A stretch of 64,000 nucleotides of DNA, from contig ONJS01000001.1 in assembly GCA_900318205.1 (NCBI GenBank), positions 1-64,000 on the forward strand. Direction: 5' to 3'. The stretch's first letter is position 1, and the number at the start of each line of letters is the position of its first letter. Both the position numbers and the translations under genes were made by a program. Positions 44,131 to 52,700 of the stretch are shown here, piece after piece. This DNA comes from an uncultured Prevotellaceae bacterium (GTDB lineage: Bacteria > Bacteroidota > Bacteroidia > Bacteroidales > Muribaculaceae). The notes under the pieces were generated by a model that searched no databases, had not been told where the DNA came from, and was given only the letters and a program-made list of their open reading frames with translations.

Positions 44131-45273
44131 TTAGCGCTTGCAGCAAGAGATAATCTCATTGGCCACACGCTCAACATCACTGTCACTCACACAGGGACCA
44201 CTGGGAAGGCACAAGCCCATCGAGAACAACTGCTCGCTGATACCGTTGACATAGGCAGGAGCACCAGCAAATACTGGTTGGGTGTGCATGGGTTTCCACA
44301 GCGGGCGAGACTCGATATCACATGACTCAAGATGCTGGCGCACCGTCTCGTAGTCCGTACCGGTCTTGGCGGGGTCAATCAGGATCGTATTGAGCCAGTA
44401 ATTGCTGTCGTAGCGTTCATCGGGATTGAGATGAACGGTAATACCTTCTACATCAGCAAACAATTCAACATAGCGGTCACACAGATGCCTGTGATGAGCC
44501 AGATGTTCATCAAGCACGGTCATCTGTCCACGGCCGATACCGGCACAGATGTTGCTCATGCGGTAATTATAACCGATTTCCTTGTGCAGGTAGTAAGGCA
44601 TGGGCTCACGGGATTGGGTGGCATAGAACATGATCTTCTTTTTGGTCGCCTCATCAGGGCAAATCAGGCCACCGCCTCCGCTGGTGGTAATCATCTTGTT
44701 ACCATTGAAACTCATGATACCGTAATCGCCAAACGTACCGCACAACTGGCCCCTGTAACGTGAACCGAACGCTTCGGCCGAATCCTCAACAACAGGGATT
44801 TCATAACGCTTGGCAATTTCCATGATTTCATCAATCATGCCCGGCATTCCGTACAGATAGACCGGAATGATAGCTTTAGGCTTTCGGCCGGTCTTGGCGA
44901 TACGGTCTTTGATGGCCTCCTCGAGCAAATTGGGATCCATGTTCCAGGAATCGGCCTCACTGTCAACAAACACTGGCGTTGCTCCCTGATAAACTATGGG
45001 ATTAGCGCTTGCCGAGAATGTCATTGACTGGCAGATCACCTCGTCGCCACGACCGACGCCCAGGTTGACAAGCGCCAAATGGATAGCGGCAGTGCCTGAG
45101 CTGAGGACCACGACATGCTTACCCTGCTCACACAATGCCTCTAAGTCCTTCTCAAATGCATTCACATTGGGGCCGAGGGGCACAACCCAATTGGTGTCAA
45201 ACGCCTCCTGAATATACTTCATCTCCTGTCCGCTCATGTGGGCAAGACAGAGCAAAACCTTATTATTAGCCAT
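44131..45273 (-). CDS. PglE/DegT-family aminotransferase
   Basis: The 380-residue PLP enzyme has LCLAHMSGQEMKYIQEAF, VVEDSAEAFGS and the PLP lysine in SFNGNKMITTSGGGG (Lys193). It is very like PglE, which aminates UDP-4-keto-6-deoxy-GlcNAc to the 4-amino sugar used for bacillosamine, and like WcfR of Bacteroides PSA. It acts upstream of the PglD-like acyltransferase that follows. The 4,6-dehydratase needed to make its substrate is not in this window. Confidence 0.93.
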   Translation of the reverse strand: MANNKVLLCLAHMSGQEMKYIQEAFDTNWVVPLGPNVNAFEKDLEALCEQGKHVVVLSSGTAAIHLALVNLGVGRGDEVICQSMTFSASANPIVYQGATPVFVDSEADSWNMDPNLLEEAIKDRIAKTGRKPKAIIPVYLYGMPGMIDEIMEIAKRYEIPVVEDSAEAFGSRYRGQLCGTFGDYGIMSFNGNKMITTSGGGGLICPDEATKKKIMFYATQSREPMPYYLHKEIGYNYRMSNICAGIGRGQMTVLDEHLAHHRHLCDRYVELFADVEGITVHLNPDERYDSNYWLNTILIDPAKTGTDYETVRQHLESCDIESRPLWKPMHTQPVFAGAPAYVNGISEQLFSMGLCLPSGPCVSDSDVERVANEIISCCKR

Positions 45274-45296
45274 AATCTTCTATATTGTTTAGTTTT

Positions 45297-45872
45297 TTAC
45301 AATTCTGGTGCATGACCTGGATACACATCACGATGTGAAATCAGGTCTTTTATGATTATCTCACTGGACGCCGATTGGGCGCGGTTCGACAACGGGAAAT
45401 TGGTTACAGTCTTCACTCCAGGGATATAACTGTCACCCGTGAAAACAGCATCCCCGATAACCCAAGTCACACACGACGGGCTGTGACCTGGAGTGAAAAC
45501 GGGTTCTGCCTGGATACCATCAAACAAGTCAATCCCCTGGCGATCCTCAACCAGCGTGATCTTTTCTGGCAATTGCAGGATAAAGGGGTCGTTGATATAC
45601 CTGGAAAAGTTCCTTTTATCGTTCAGCAGTTCCACCTTACCGGCTTCGTTGGTGAGAATTGCCATTGACGGATACATCGTCAACAGTAGATTCAATCCAT
45701 AAATGTGGTCATAATGCCCATGCGTGAGCATAACGCCGCGCAAGGTACTCTTCCCGATAAGATGGAGCAATGGTTCCACATCGCCACAATCCACCAACCA
45801 TGCCTCGTCATCATGAGTGATGACATAGCTGCAGGACCTGTATAGCGAATTGACTACCTGACGGATTTCCAC
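45297..45872 (-). CDS. Metallo-beta-lactamase-fold hydrolase
   Basis: The 191-residue protein begins at a GTG (45872). It has the MBL-fold signature LTHGHYDHIYGL plus FTPGHSPS and FTGDSYI for the metal ligands. The size resembles glyoxalase II-type hydrolases that cleave thioesters. In a cluster with six carriers a thioesterase-like editing role is plausible but unproven. It is placed 24 nt after the PglE-like aminotransferase. Confidence 0.82.
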   Translation of the reverse strand: MEIRQVVNSLYRSCSYVITHDDEAWLVDCGDVEPLLHLIGKSTLRGVMLTHGHYDHIYGLNLLLTMYPSMAILTNEAGKVELLNDKRNFSRYINDPFILQLPEKITLVEDRQGIDLFDGIQAEPVFTPGHSPSCVTWVIGDAVFTGDSYIPGVKTVTNFPLSNRAQSASSEIIIKDLISHRDVYPGHAPEL

Positions 45873-45916
45873 GCTCTCTTCTGTTATCTTTATATTTACT
45901 GTTGGTTACACAATCC

Positions 45917-47017
45917 TCATTGCATGTGGAGATAGAAATGGGAGTCTCGGTCAAAGACCTTCTTATTGGTCTGGACCCTCGAACACTCTACCCGAGTAGC
46001 GCGCTCAACGACTTCATCCAAATATTCTCCAAACATGGGCCCAGACATAATCTGGGGGCCCTCGATAGCGGGCACAAGATTGAACTCAATAAACAAGGGC
46101 TCACCATCGGGGTCAATAGTCACATCCCACCCCACAAAATCAAAATAGGGCAAACGTTTATGCATCCTTTGCAAGGTGGCAATAACCTTCTGGTAGTTTG
46201 GTATGATAAGACCTTCGGTCCCGGTTTCCTTCTTGAGGGACGAGACCTCCATGCTCTTGAAACGGAATACCCTATCATCTACCCTACCGTCACGGTCTAT
46301 CAGGCACGTTCCGCCACCCATAGATGTATTGTCCTTGACAGCACCCTTACCACCATACCGTAACATAGAGTAAGGATACAGGAACACGACCTCACCTTTA
46401 AGATTGCGATAGGTATATAGACGCATCGTGTTCAACGATGTGGGATTAACCCGCTGGACATCAGCATGCTGGCGAGCCTTCTCTTGTACGATAAAATTGA
46501 AGTTATAACGTGCAAAAAGGGCACGAAGAGAATCTTTGCCAAAATCAAGAATCTGTTCCACGCCGTCACCGTTGCAAGTCTCTACAGTAGGCTTGATCAT
46601 CAGTTCTCCTCCTGTATCAGAAACGATGTCGATAGCTTGGTCAAGAGAGACTTCCTCTCCATTACAGTAGAAGTGTCCGTGCATATTCTTGACCACCGTC
46701 TTCGGTTGACGAACATCAGGAAACAGTTCACTGTAAATATTCTTATCCAAATAAGGTGTGATAAAGTCATGACGGTTAAGAGCCGGTATCACAAAAAAGT
46801 AATACACGTCCATTGACAAATACTTATCGCTGTGCACTCCATTTATCCGCGAATAGTAGTCGTCAAACATCATCGACACCTTAAAGCCGTGTTGTTGGAA
46901 ATAGGGAGAAAGCTCTTTCTTGTGCGCTTTATAGTTGAAGTCTGGCGCCATCACGTGATCCTTGAAGTACCAGTCACCCCAATAAAACTCCTTGTTGTTA
47001 TTAATATATTTATCCAT
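45917..47017 (-). CDS. Sugar-transfer-associated ATP-grasp protein
   Basis: The 366-residue protein has the ATP-grasp pattern: GGELMIKPTVETCNGDGV (Lys142 near the ATP lid), FIVQEKARQH, and the metal-binding EPLFIEFNLVPAIEGPQ near the end. This family (PF14397-type) accompanies exopolysaccharide loci but has no defined substrate. Chemistry would be amide or ester formation through an acyl-phosphate. The N-terminal ~110 residues resemble the family's substrate domain. It lies 15 nt after a KASIII gene. Confidence 0.8.
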   Translation of the reverse strand: MDKYINNNKEFYWGDWYFKDHVMAPDFNYKAHKKELSPYFQQHGFKVSMMFDDYYSRINGVHSDKYLSMDVYYFFVIPALNRHDFITPYLDKNIYSELFPDVRQPKTVVKNMHGHFYCNGEEVSLDQAIDIVSDTGGELMIKPTVETCNGDGVEQILDFGKDSLRALFARYNFNFIVQEKARQHADVQRVNPTSLNTMRLYTYRNLKGEVVFLYPYSMLRYGGKGAVKDNTSMGGGTCLIDRDGRVDDRVFRFKSMEVSSLKKETGTEGLIIPNYQKVIATLQRMHKRLPYFDFVGWDVTIDPDGEPLFIEFNLVPAIEGPQIMSGPMFGEYLDEVVERATRVECSRVQTNKKVFDRDSHFYLHMQ

Positions 47018-47032
47018 AATGATTTTATCGAA

Positions 47033-48097
47033 CTAATAAATAACCATGTCACTGACCTTAACATCACTGGCATAAAACTCCATGCTTGCCCATGCAAGAC
47101 CCACACCGAAGCCACACGCAATACAGTGGTTCTCAGCGCTGCCCGACAATTTCTCGCGGCACCGCGACACCATGGTCAAGGGAATGGATGCGCTGGTGAC
47201 ATTGCCGTAGTCTTCAAGGCAATAGGGGGTCTTCTCGGGTGGTATCTTGATGGCCTTGCGTATCTTCTCATCAATGAACTTATTGGCCTGATGCAGGAGC
47301 AGCAAGTCAACGGTTTCAACATCGATATTAAACGTGGCGATCAATTCCTTCAGAGAACGGGGCGGTTGCTTGATGGCAAAGCCAAACACGTCCATACCGT
47401 TCACAATCATGTCAACACCACGCCTGAAAACGCCAGGGGACACCTCTTTCTCCTCAAGCGCCTCAACGGTGACAGGATTACGCATGCCGCCGTATGGTGC
47501 CCACACGGCATCAAAGCCACTACCGTCAACTCCATACATGAAATTCATAGGACGACTATGCTCTGGATCATATTCCAGAGCCGTTGCTGTAGCGGCGTCA
47601 CCAAACAAGGGGCGCACGGCAGTATCGCGTTGGTTGCGGTTCTGGGTATTAGTCTCGGCAGCCACCAGGATGGCACGCTTGAGGGTTCCATGTGACATCA
47701 GCGATGAAACGATACTCATGCCGTAAACCCACCCCGAGCAGCCGAACGGCAGGTCAAACACACAGCAGTCGCTACGCAACTTGAGACGGTCCTGCAAGAC
47801 ACATGCAGTTTGGGGAGCGATATAGTCCCTGGAGGTGCACACATAGGCGAAGATGTCCACGTCCTCAGGTTGCCACCCCATGTCTGAGAGTAACTTCTCG
47901 ACGGCCTTGACAGTCAAATCCGAGGCGGTAGTACCCTTCTCGACCTTACGATGACGTTCTATGCCTGTCGAGGCGATCACTTTCAACGCATCGTTCTCGT
48001 CCTTGTAGATAGGCAGGGTGAGATTTTCCTCAACCGTTGCTGGAACACAGGCGCTCATACCCACAATGCGGACGTTATTGACAGTTAGCTGTGACAT
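47033..48097 (-). CDS. KASIII-family enzyme 2 (3-oxoacyl-ACP synthase III-like)
   Basis: The 354-residue enzyme has an intact triad: FGCSGWVYGM (Cys120), LLHQANK (His269) and YGNVTSASIP (Asn299). It is nearest in sequence to KASIII 1 within the locus, with shared landmarks ACVPA, GMRNPVT and NGMDVFGF. It follows the acyl-ligase by 21 nt and so sits behind ACP 4 and ACP 3, giving the block ACP-ACP-ligase-KASIII. Confidence 0.9.
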   Translation of the reverse strand: MSQLTVNNVRIVGMSACVPATVEENLTLPIYKDENDALKVIASTGIERHRKVEKGTTASDLTVKAVEKLLSDMGWQPEDVDIFAYVCTSRDYIAPQTACVLQDRLKLRSDCCVFDLPFGCSGWVYGMSIVSSLMSHGTLKRAILVAAETNTQNRNQRDTAVRPLFGDAATATALEYDPEHSRPMNFMYGVDGSGFDAVWAPYGGMRNPVTVEALEEKEVSPGVFRRGVDMIVNGMDVFGFAIKQPPRSLKELIATFNIDVETVDLLLLHQANKFIDEKIRKAIKIPPEKTPYCLEDYGNVTSASIPLTMVSRCREKLSGSAENHCIACGFGVGLAWASMEFYASDVKVSDMVIY

Positions 48098-48118
48098 AGC
48101 TTTTATAATGTTGTATTG

Positions 48119-49585
48119 TTATTGCTTGAGTTTTAATCGTTGGATTTTGCCCGATTGGGTTCGGGGAATTTGGTCTATCCATTCCCACACCACGGGAATC
48201 TCATGGGGCGGCAACAGTTGAGCCAAACGGCTCTTGATGTCGTCAATTTCTATAGAAGTATCTCCTTTCACAAGGTAGGCTTTGGGCACCTCACCCAGCA
48301 CACCGTTAGGGTCGCTAACGGCAACACAGGCACAATCCTTTACCCCCAACGAAAGAATGGCATCCTCGATGGCAGCGGGACTTACTTTCTCGCCGCCCAC
48401 GTTGATGAGTTCCTTTTTGCGGCCAGTCAGATAGAAGTCACCATTCTCGTCACAATGTCCCCAATCCCCTGTCCGGAACCAATCGCCATAGAAGGCGTCA
48501 TCATTATCTTTAGCCAGATAATAGGACCGACAAACCATATTGCCGCGCACACAGATTTCGCCATCAACGCCAGCGGCAAGCCGTTGACCGTCTTCACCCA
48601 GAACCTGGACTTCAACCTGGGAAGAAGCCGGTCGCCCAACGCTTCCAAGGTTGGACGCATTGGCATGGAATTCACTGAACAATGCACGCGATGCCTCAGT
48701 GAGACCATAGTGCATACACAGTCGTGTCTTGGGGAAAAGGTCCATTAGCAGCAGCTTGTCCTCAATCGGCATGGCGGCACTGCCTATTTCGATATACCGC
48801 AATTGATCAGCAAACTTGGCGATGCGCCTGCCACTGAGGCGCTTGATGTATTGCCACACGGCAGGCACCATCCCGAATCCCGTCACATGCTCCTGATCAA
48901 GAACTGTAAAGAACGACTTGAGATTGGCAAAATTGCTCACCAAGACAAGAGTAGCCCCTACCGACAGGACACAGCGCAACCGCCCCAGACCGAAAGAATG
49001 GCTCAGCGGCAACGCCAGTGCTTCCACATCGTCGGCACAGGTGCCAATAAAGCCATTGGTGTTACTTGCGGAGCCCGAGATATTGGCATGAGAGAGGCAA
49101 ACGCCCTTCGGCGCCCCTGTCGTGCCGGTAGTAAACATCACATCGGCAACATCTGTCGCTTCAAGGTGCGGCAATTCCAGGTGGACTTCGGCGGCATCAT
49201 CAAGGGGAATAGCATCGAAGGGGATACTGCGGCAACTTCCATCGCCTTTACTGTCGCCAAAGCAGACCGTGGGCTTGACAATGCCCAAAATATAGTCCAG
49301 CCGTTCACGGGGAGCCGATGAGTCCACCACCACATTGACCACGCCCAGCAGATGGGCGGCGAAATAGATGTAGATGAATTCAGGCTCTTTCTGTGCTGAC
49401 AACAGGATACGGTCTCCAGCACACAATCCGAGCGATTGCATGAACGAGGCACATGCCTCTATCCTTGACACCAGCTGTGAGTATGTAGTCCTAGCGTCAC
49501 CCTCAACAAGCGCAATCTTGTCGGGGGTGGCAGTCGCATGATTGAAAATGTCACACAGCAGAGTGCTGTGGGGCGTTCTAAGCAT
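48119..49585 (-). CDS. Acyl-AMP ligase (AMP-dependent acyl-CoA/ACP synthetase)
   Basis: The 488-residue ANL-superfamily enzyme carries the P-loop VMFTTGTTGAPKG, MHYGLTEASR, WFRTGDWG and the C-terminal catalytic Lys in TQSGKIQR. It activates a carboxylic acid as the adenylate and would load it onto the partner carrier. The start overlaps the ACP 3 stop by 8 nt, so ACP 3 is the natural acceptor. The acid cannot be predicted from sequence; the short chain of genes suggests a small acid. Confidence 0.9.
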   Translation of the reverse strand: MLRTPHSTLLCDIFNHATATPDKIALVEGDARTTYSQLVSRIEACASFMQSLGLCAGDRILLSAQKEPEFIYIYFAAHLLGVVNVVVDSSAPRERLDYILGIVKPTVCFGDSKGDGSCRSIPFDAIPLDDAAEVHLELPHLEATDVADVMFTTGTTGAPKGVCLSHANISGSASNTNGFIGTCADDVEALALPLSHSFGLGRLRCVLSVGATLVLVSNFANLKSFFTVLDQEHVTGFGMVPAVWQYIKRLSGRRIAKFADQLRYIEIGSAAMPIEDKLLLMDLFPKTRLCMHYGLTEASRALFSEFHANASNLGSVGRPASSQVEVQVLGEDGQRLAAGVDGEICVRGNMVCRSYYLAKDNDDAFYGDWFRTGDWGHCDENGDFYLTGRKKELINVGGEKVSPAAIEDAILSLGVKDCACVAVSDPNGVLGEVPKAYLVKGDTSIEIDDIKSRLAQLLPPHEIPVVWEWIDQIPRTQSGKIQRLKLKQ

Positions 49586-49808
49586 GTAGGAGCTGGTTAA
49601 CTTCTTTGACGATTGATTCGACAGAAGTCAGGTCAAAAAGGTCCTCAAGCGGGAACTCGACTTCAAGTTCCTGCTCAATGGTATTGATTATCGCAAGATT
49701 ACCGACTGAGTCCCACTCAGGTATATCGCCCGAAGACAGGGAATCGGTAATTTTGGCAAGGTCCACATTCAAGACCCGGGCAATGATTTCCTTTACCCGT
49801 GATTCCAT
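49578..49808 (-). CDS. Acyl carrier protein 3 (ligase-coupled)
   Basis: The protein has 76 residues from ATG 49808 (a GTG one codon earlier is possible). The carrier site is IPEWDSVGNL (Ser34). Its N-terminus (ESRVKEIIARVLNV) is like classical ACPs, unlike the FDETDP group. It overlaps the acyl-ligase start by 8 nt and follows ACP 4 by 17 nt, so the locus has two carriers of different types back to back. Confidence 0.9.
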   Translation of the reverse strand: MESRVKEIIARVLNVDLAKITDSLSSGDIPEWDSVGNLAIINTIEQELEVEFPLEDLFDLTSVESIVKEVNQLLHA

Positions 49809-49825
49809 CACTTGTAGTGAAAATA

Positions 49826-50068
49826 TTATTTAAGTTTCTTCTTTTGTACGATCTCAAACAAATCCTGAATGGTCTCTGCTTTGAGAATATCATTTCCCTT
49901 GATAATGACATCGTACTCATCGTCAACCATTGCAATAATTGACAATGCAGTCAACGACGACCACTCATCAAGTTCCTTGAATTTGGTGTCCGCTACAATC
50001 GTTTCGGGGTCCGTCTCATCAAACTGAGCGGCAAAGTTTTCAATAAACTCTTCTATATTCATAGTCAT
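49826..50068 (-). CDS. Acyl carrier protein 4 (EWSSL type)
   Basis: The 80-residue carrier has LDEWSSLTAL (Ser38 as the predicted pantetheine site) and the subfamily pattern FAAQFDETDPETI...MVDDEYDV. It is most like ACP 2 and shares the Ser in place of Asp before the active Ser. A near-perfect internal promoter (50122-50153) lies just upstream, so this carrier and the ligase-KASIII block may be expressed independently. Confidence 0.88.
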   Translation of the reverse strand: MTMNIEEFIENFAAQFDETDPETIVADTKFKELDEWSSLTALSIIAMVDDEYDVIIKGNDILKAETIQDLFEIVQKKKLK

Positions 50069-50121
50069 TTAGAATTCCAATCGTTAGATTCCAACCTTTT
50101 ATCATTATCGATAATGGCAGG

Positions 50122-50153
50122 CAAAAGTACACACAATTTTAAAAACAACCAAA
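50122..50153 (-). promoter_or_regulatory. Internal promoter before ACP 4
   Basis: The minus strand has TTTG (50153-50150), 20 bp, then TACTTTTG (50129-50122). It lies in the 99-bp gap between the SDR stop and ACP 4 and would give a ~50-nt leader. Confidence 0.7.
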
Positions 50154-50167
50154 AAAAGTTTTTAAAA

Positions 50168-50929
50168 CTATATCGAGAAGCCGCCATCAATGACCAGATC
50201 ATGACCTGTAAGCCAGCTTGACGCATCACTGAGCAGATAGACAACACCACTTGCAATGTCTTCTGGACGGCCATATCGACCTAATGGATACTTCTTGGCA
50301 TCCTCAGCAAGCTGCTCATCGGTAATAACGCCTCGATGAATCAATGGCGTATCAACCATGCCTGGACAGATGCTGTTGACACGCACCTTGCGAGCTGCAT
50401 ACTCGCGAGCCGCATACTTCATCACGCTGTTCAAGGCAGCCTTTGACGCACCATACACGCCGTTTCCAGGCATATAACTGTGGGTTCCGCCAATAGAGGC
50501 CATCAGTACCACCGATGCCCCCTTTTTGAGTATTTTCTTCTTGTACATGAGGCGCATCAACTCTACAGGAGAGAAGAAATTGACCTCAAACATGACGTCA
50601 AACCTGTCTCGGGTCCCGAATTGCAGCGGCAAGGTAACTGAATTTCCTGCACACAACACAGCTCCATCAAGGGCCGGCAATTCACCCAACAAGCGATTCA
50701 CGTCATCGTCACTGGTCAAGTCGGCAAGGAATTGACAATGGCCACCTTCTACGGGAGCCAGCTCATCAAAGGTCTTCTGAAGCCGATATTGGTTACGAGC
50801 GGTGAGAACAACACGGGCTCCCATTCGGGAACAATATACAGCTGCAACCTGACCAATACCTGACGAGGCACCTGTGACCAATATGGTTTTCCCCTCTAGG
50901 GAAAATGGATTAAAACTATTTGCTTCCAT
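50168..50929 (-). CDS. FabG-like short-chain dehydrogenase/reductase
   Basis: The 253-residue SDR has the cofactor loop VTGASSGIGQ, a catalytic Tyr-Lys pair in VYGASKAAL, NSICPGMVDTP, and the C-terminal SSWLTGHDLVIDGG. It is probably a 3-oxoacyl-ACP reductase or sugar oxidoreductase. In a locus with four KASIII enzymes the first reading is attractive, giving 3-hydroxyacyl groups. The stop lies 99 nt before ACP 4. Confidence 0.88.
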   Translation of the reverse strand: MEANSFNPFSLEGKTILVTGASSGIGQVAAVYCSRMGARVVLTARNQYRLQKTFDELAPVEGGHCQFLADLTSDDDVNRLLGELPALDGAVLCAGNSVTLPLQFGTRDRFDVMFEVNFFSPVELMRLMYKKKILKKGASVVLMASIGGTHSYMPGNGVYGASKAALNSVMKYAAREYAARKVRVNSICPGMVDTPLIHRGVITDEQLAEDAKKYPLGRYGRPEDIASGVVYLLSDASSWLTGHDLVIDGGFSI

Positions 50930-50942
50930 CTATCTTGAAATA

Positions 50943-52697
50943 TTATTTAAAATCAAACTTTTTGGCCGGCACACCGATATAGGTACAACCTTCCTTCGGC
51001 TTAGTCATCAATACACTGCCGGCGCCAAGTGTAACATTGTTTCCGATCTTAATCTGCTGCAATACGATGCTGTCCACACCGAAAAGGTTGCAATCCCCAA
51101 TAGTCACGGCACCCGACAAATGCACGCTAGGCATCAATACATTAAAACTACCTATCACATCATCGTGTCCAACGACATTGGATCCATTAAACACATTAAA
51201 ATCACCAATTGTGACATCACATGTCACGCTGCAATTATCCTGAATGATGTTCCCGCATCCAATCTTGAACGTTTCAGGATCAAGAACCCTGAACGAGGGA
51301 GCGATGATATTGGGATAACTGATGTTGGGATTGGTGATGCTATCACGGATAAGCTTTCGTGTCTTGGGGTCACCCACGGCAATAGCCAGCGCAAGCGGTT
51401 CTTCTATCGCATTCAAGGCATCCTTCCCGCCTAATATCTTACCATAATGAGACACTTTTGTCCCTACGGGTATGTTGTCATCAAAGAATCCGATGATCTC
51501 CCACTTTTGAGCATGTTCCTTATTGATACGGAGGATACCGCCGGCTACCTCACGTCCAAATCCACCAGCCCCATAAATCGCGATCTTCTTTGACTTCGCC
51601 TCAATAACAGGATTAACAAAGTTTTGATCTACACTTTGACGATAGGCAGGGAAAAATGAAGCATCACAGGCAAATGCGGGTTCCTTTTCTTTTCGCCAAT
51701 CAATCAATTGGTTGTACATGCCCAAGTTGAAGATCTCCTGCCCGATTGAGAACTGATAATCACTGTTCCTGTTAAATGCGGCCTTAAACTTATACAGATT
51801 ATCCTCTCCTGAGCCGACACCACCACCCAGATGAAAGACCTTGAAACCCTGCTTGCAGCCCCACAATGCAGCCTCATACAGCAGCAAATTGGTCGGTGCA
51901 AACTTGCGGTATTCCGTCACCGTTCCCGACAAATGGTAATGCATCATATCACCACTGTAAAGAATGATGGAAATTGCTATGATCTTTCCGTCAAACAAAG
52001 CGTAGAACACCTCAGTCTTATCGCTAAGGCTATCAATGATCGACTGATAGAATGACTCCTCGAAGAAATAATAGTCAATTGCATTATCATTTCTCATGGT
52101 GTCATCATAAATCAGCTTAAACGTGGACATCAGCTCCTTCGTAGGCTTGCTATGCTCAATAGTCACTCCATTCTTGAGCGCCTTACGGATCATGTTGCGG
52201 TTCTTGCTCTTGATGTTTTGCCAAATCAGCTCCTTACTGCTGAGGTCCATGGCGATAGTCTTGCCCAAATCAATGACTCGGCTCACATGGCTCATGGATT
52301 CCGCATTCTTCAATACAGGGCTATAGCGGACAAAATTGCTCACATAATTGTTGTTGAGCATAAAGTCCTTGTACTCAGCATAGAACAAACTCATATCCTG
52401 AGCATTCACTTCTCCTTCAAATATCCATCCACCATAGCCATAAGGAGTAGCCAGATCATACCATCTGCCAGACTGGATTTTACCTGTAGTCCATGGCAGC
52501 ATAGACAGATCTCGGCGCATGGCAACATACATACCCTTCATTGAATCCGACTCATAATATATCAGAAGGGGTTCTCCGTCACCATGTAGCATGAAGCCCT
52601 CAACATACCCGTGTGAATAATACACATCATGGTTGCTGAATGAGGCTACTACTCTATCCCAATCCTCCTTTTGCTTGAATTGTATTAATTTTATCAT
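50943..52697 (-). CDS. FemAB/GNAT-like acyltransferase fused to a PglD/NeuD-like domain
   Basis: The 584-residue protein combines two enzymes. Residues ~1-345 resemble FemAB/lipid-II peptidyltransferase-type GNAT proteins (KSKNRNMIRKALKNGV, FHLGGGVGSGEDNLYKFK). From ~368 it is a complete PglD/NeuD acyltransferase (IAIYGAGGFGREV, hexapeptide repeats, VVGHDDVIGS with the catalytic His). The second half is a paralogue of the protein at 43460. It suggests two acylations, one possibly aminoacyl, on one substrate. No frameshift is seen, and the linker (AYRQSVDQNFVNPVIEAKS) is clean. Confidence 0.87.
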   Translation of the reverse strand: MIKLIQFKQKEDWDRVVASFSNHDVYYSHGYVEGFMLHGDGEPLLIYYESDSMKGMYVAMRRDLSMLPWTTGKIQSGRWYDLATPYGYGGWIFEGEVNAQDMSLFYAEYKDFMLNNNYVSNFVRYSPVLKNAESMSHVSRVIDLGKTIAMDLSSKELIWQNIKSKNRNMIRKALKNGVTIEHSKPTKELMSTFKLIYDDTMRNDNAIDYYFFEESFYQSIIDSLSDKTEVFYALFDGKIIAISIILYSGDMMHYHLSGTVTEYRKFAPTNLLLYEAALWGCKQGFKVFHLGGGVGSGEDNLYKFKAAFNRNSDYQFSIGQEIFNLGMYNQLIDWRKEKEPAFACDASFFPAYRQSVDQNFVNPVIEAKSKKIAIYGAGGFGREVAGGILRINKEHAQKWEIIGFFDDNIPVGTKVSHYGKILGGKDALNAIEEPLALAIAVGDPKTRKLIRDSITNPNISYPNIIAPSFRVLDPETFKIGCGNIIQDNCSVTCDVTIGDFNVFNGSNVVGHDDVIGSFNVLMPSVHLSGAVTIGDCNLFGVDSIVLQQIKIGNNVTLGAGSVLMTKPKEGCTYIGVPAKKFDFK

Positions 52698-52700
52698 AAC

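Noticed and set aside
38866..49585. Modular polyketide or non-ribosomal peptide cluster
   Set aside because: All enzymes are stand-alone and there are no AT, KS, C or TE modules; the carriers and glycosyltransferases point to glycan decoration.
43460..52697. FemAB-PglD fusion as a frameshift or assembly error
   Set aside because: The frame is continuous with a plausible linker and both halves keep their motifs.
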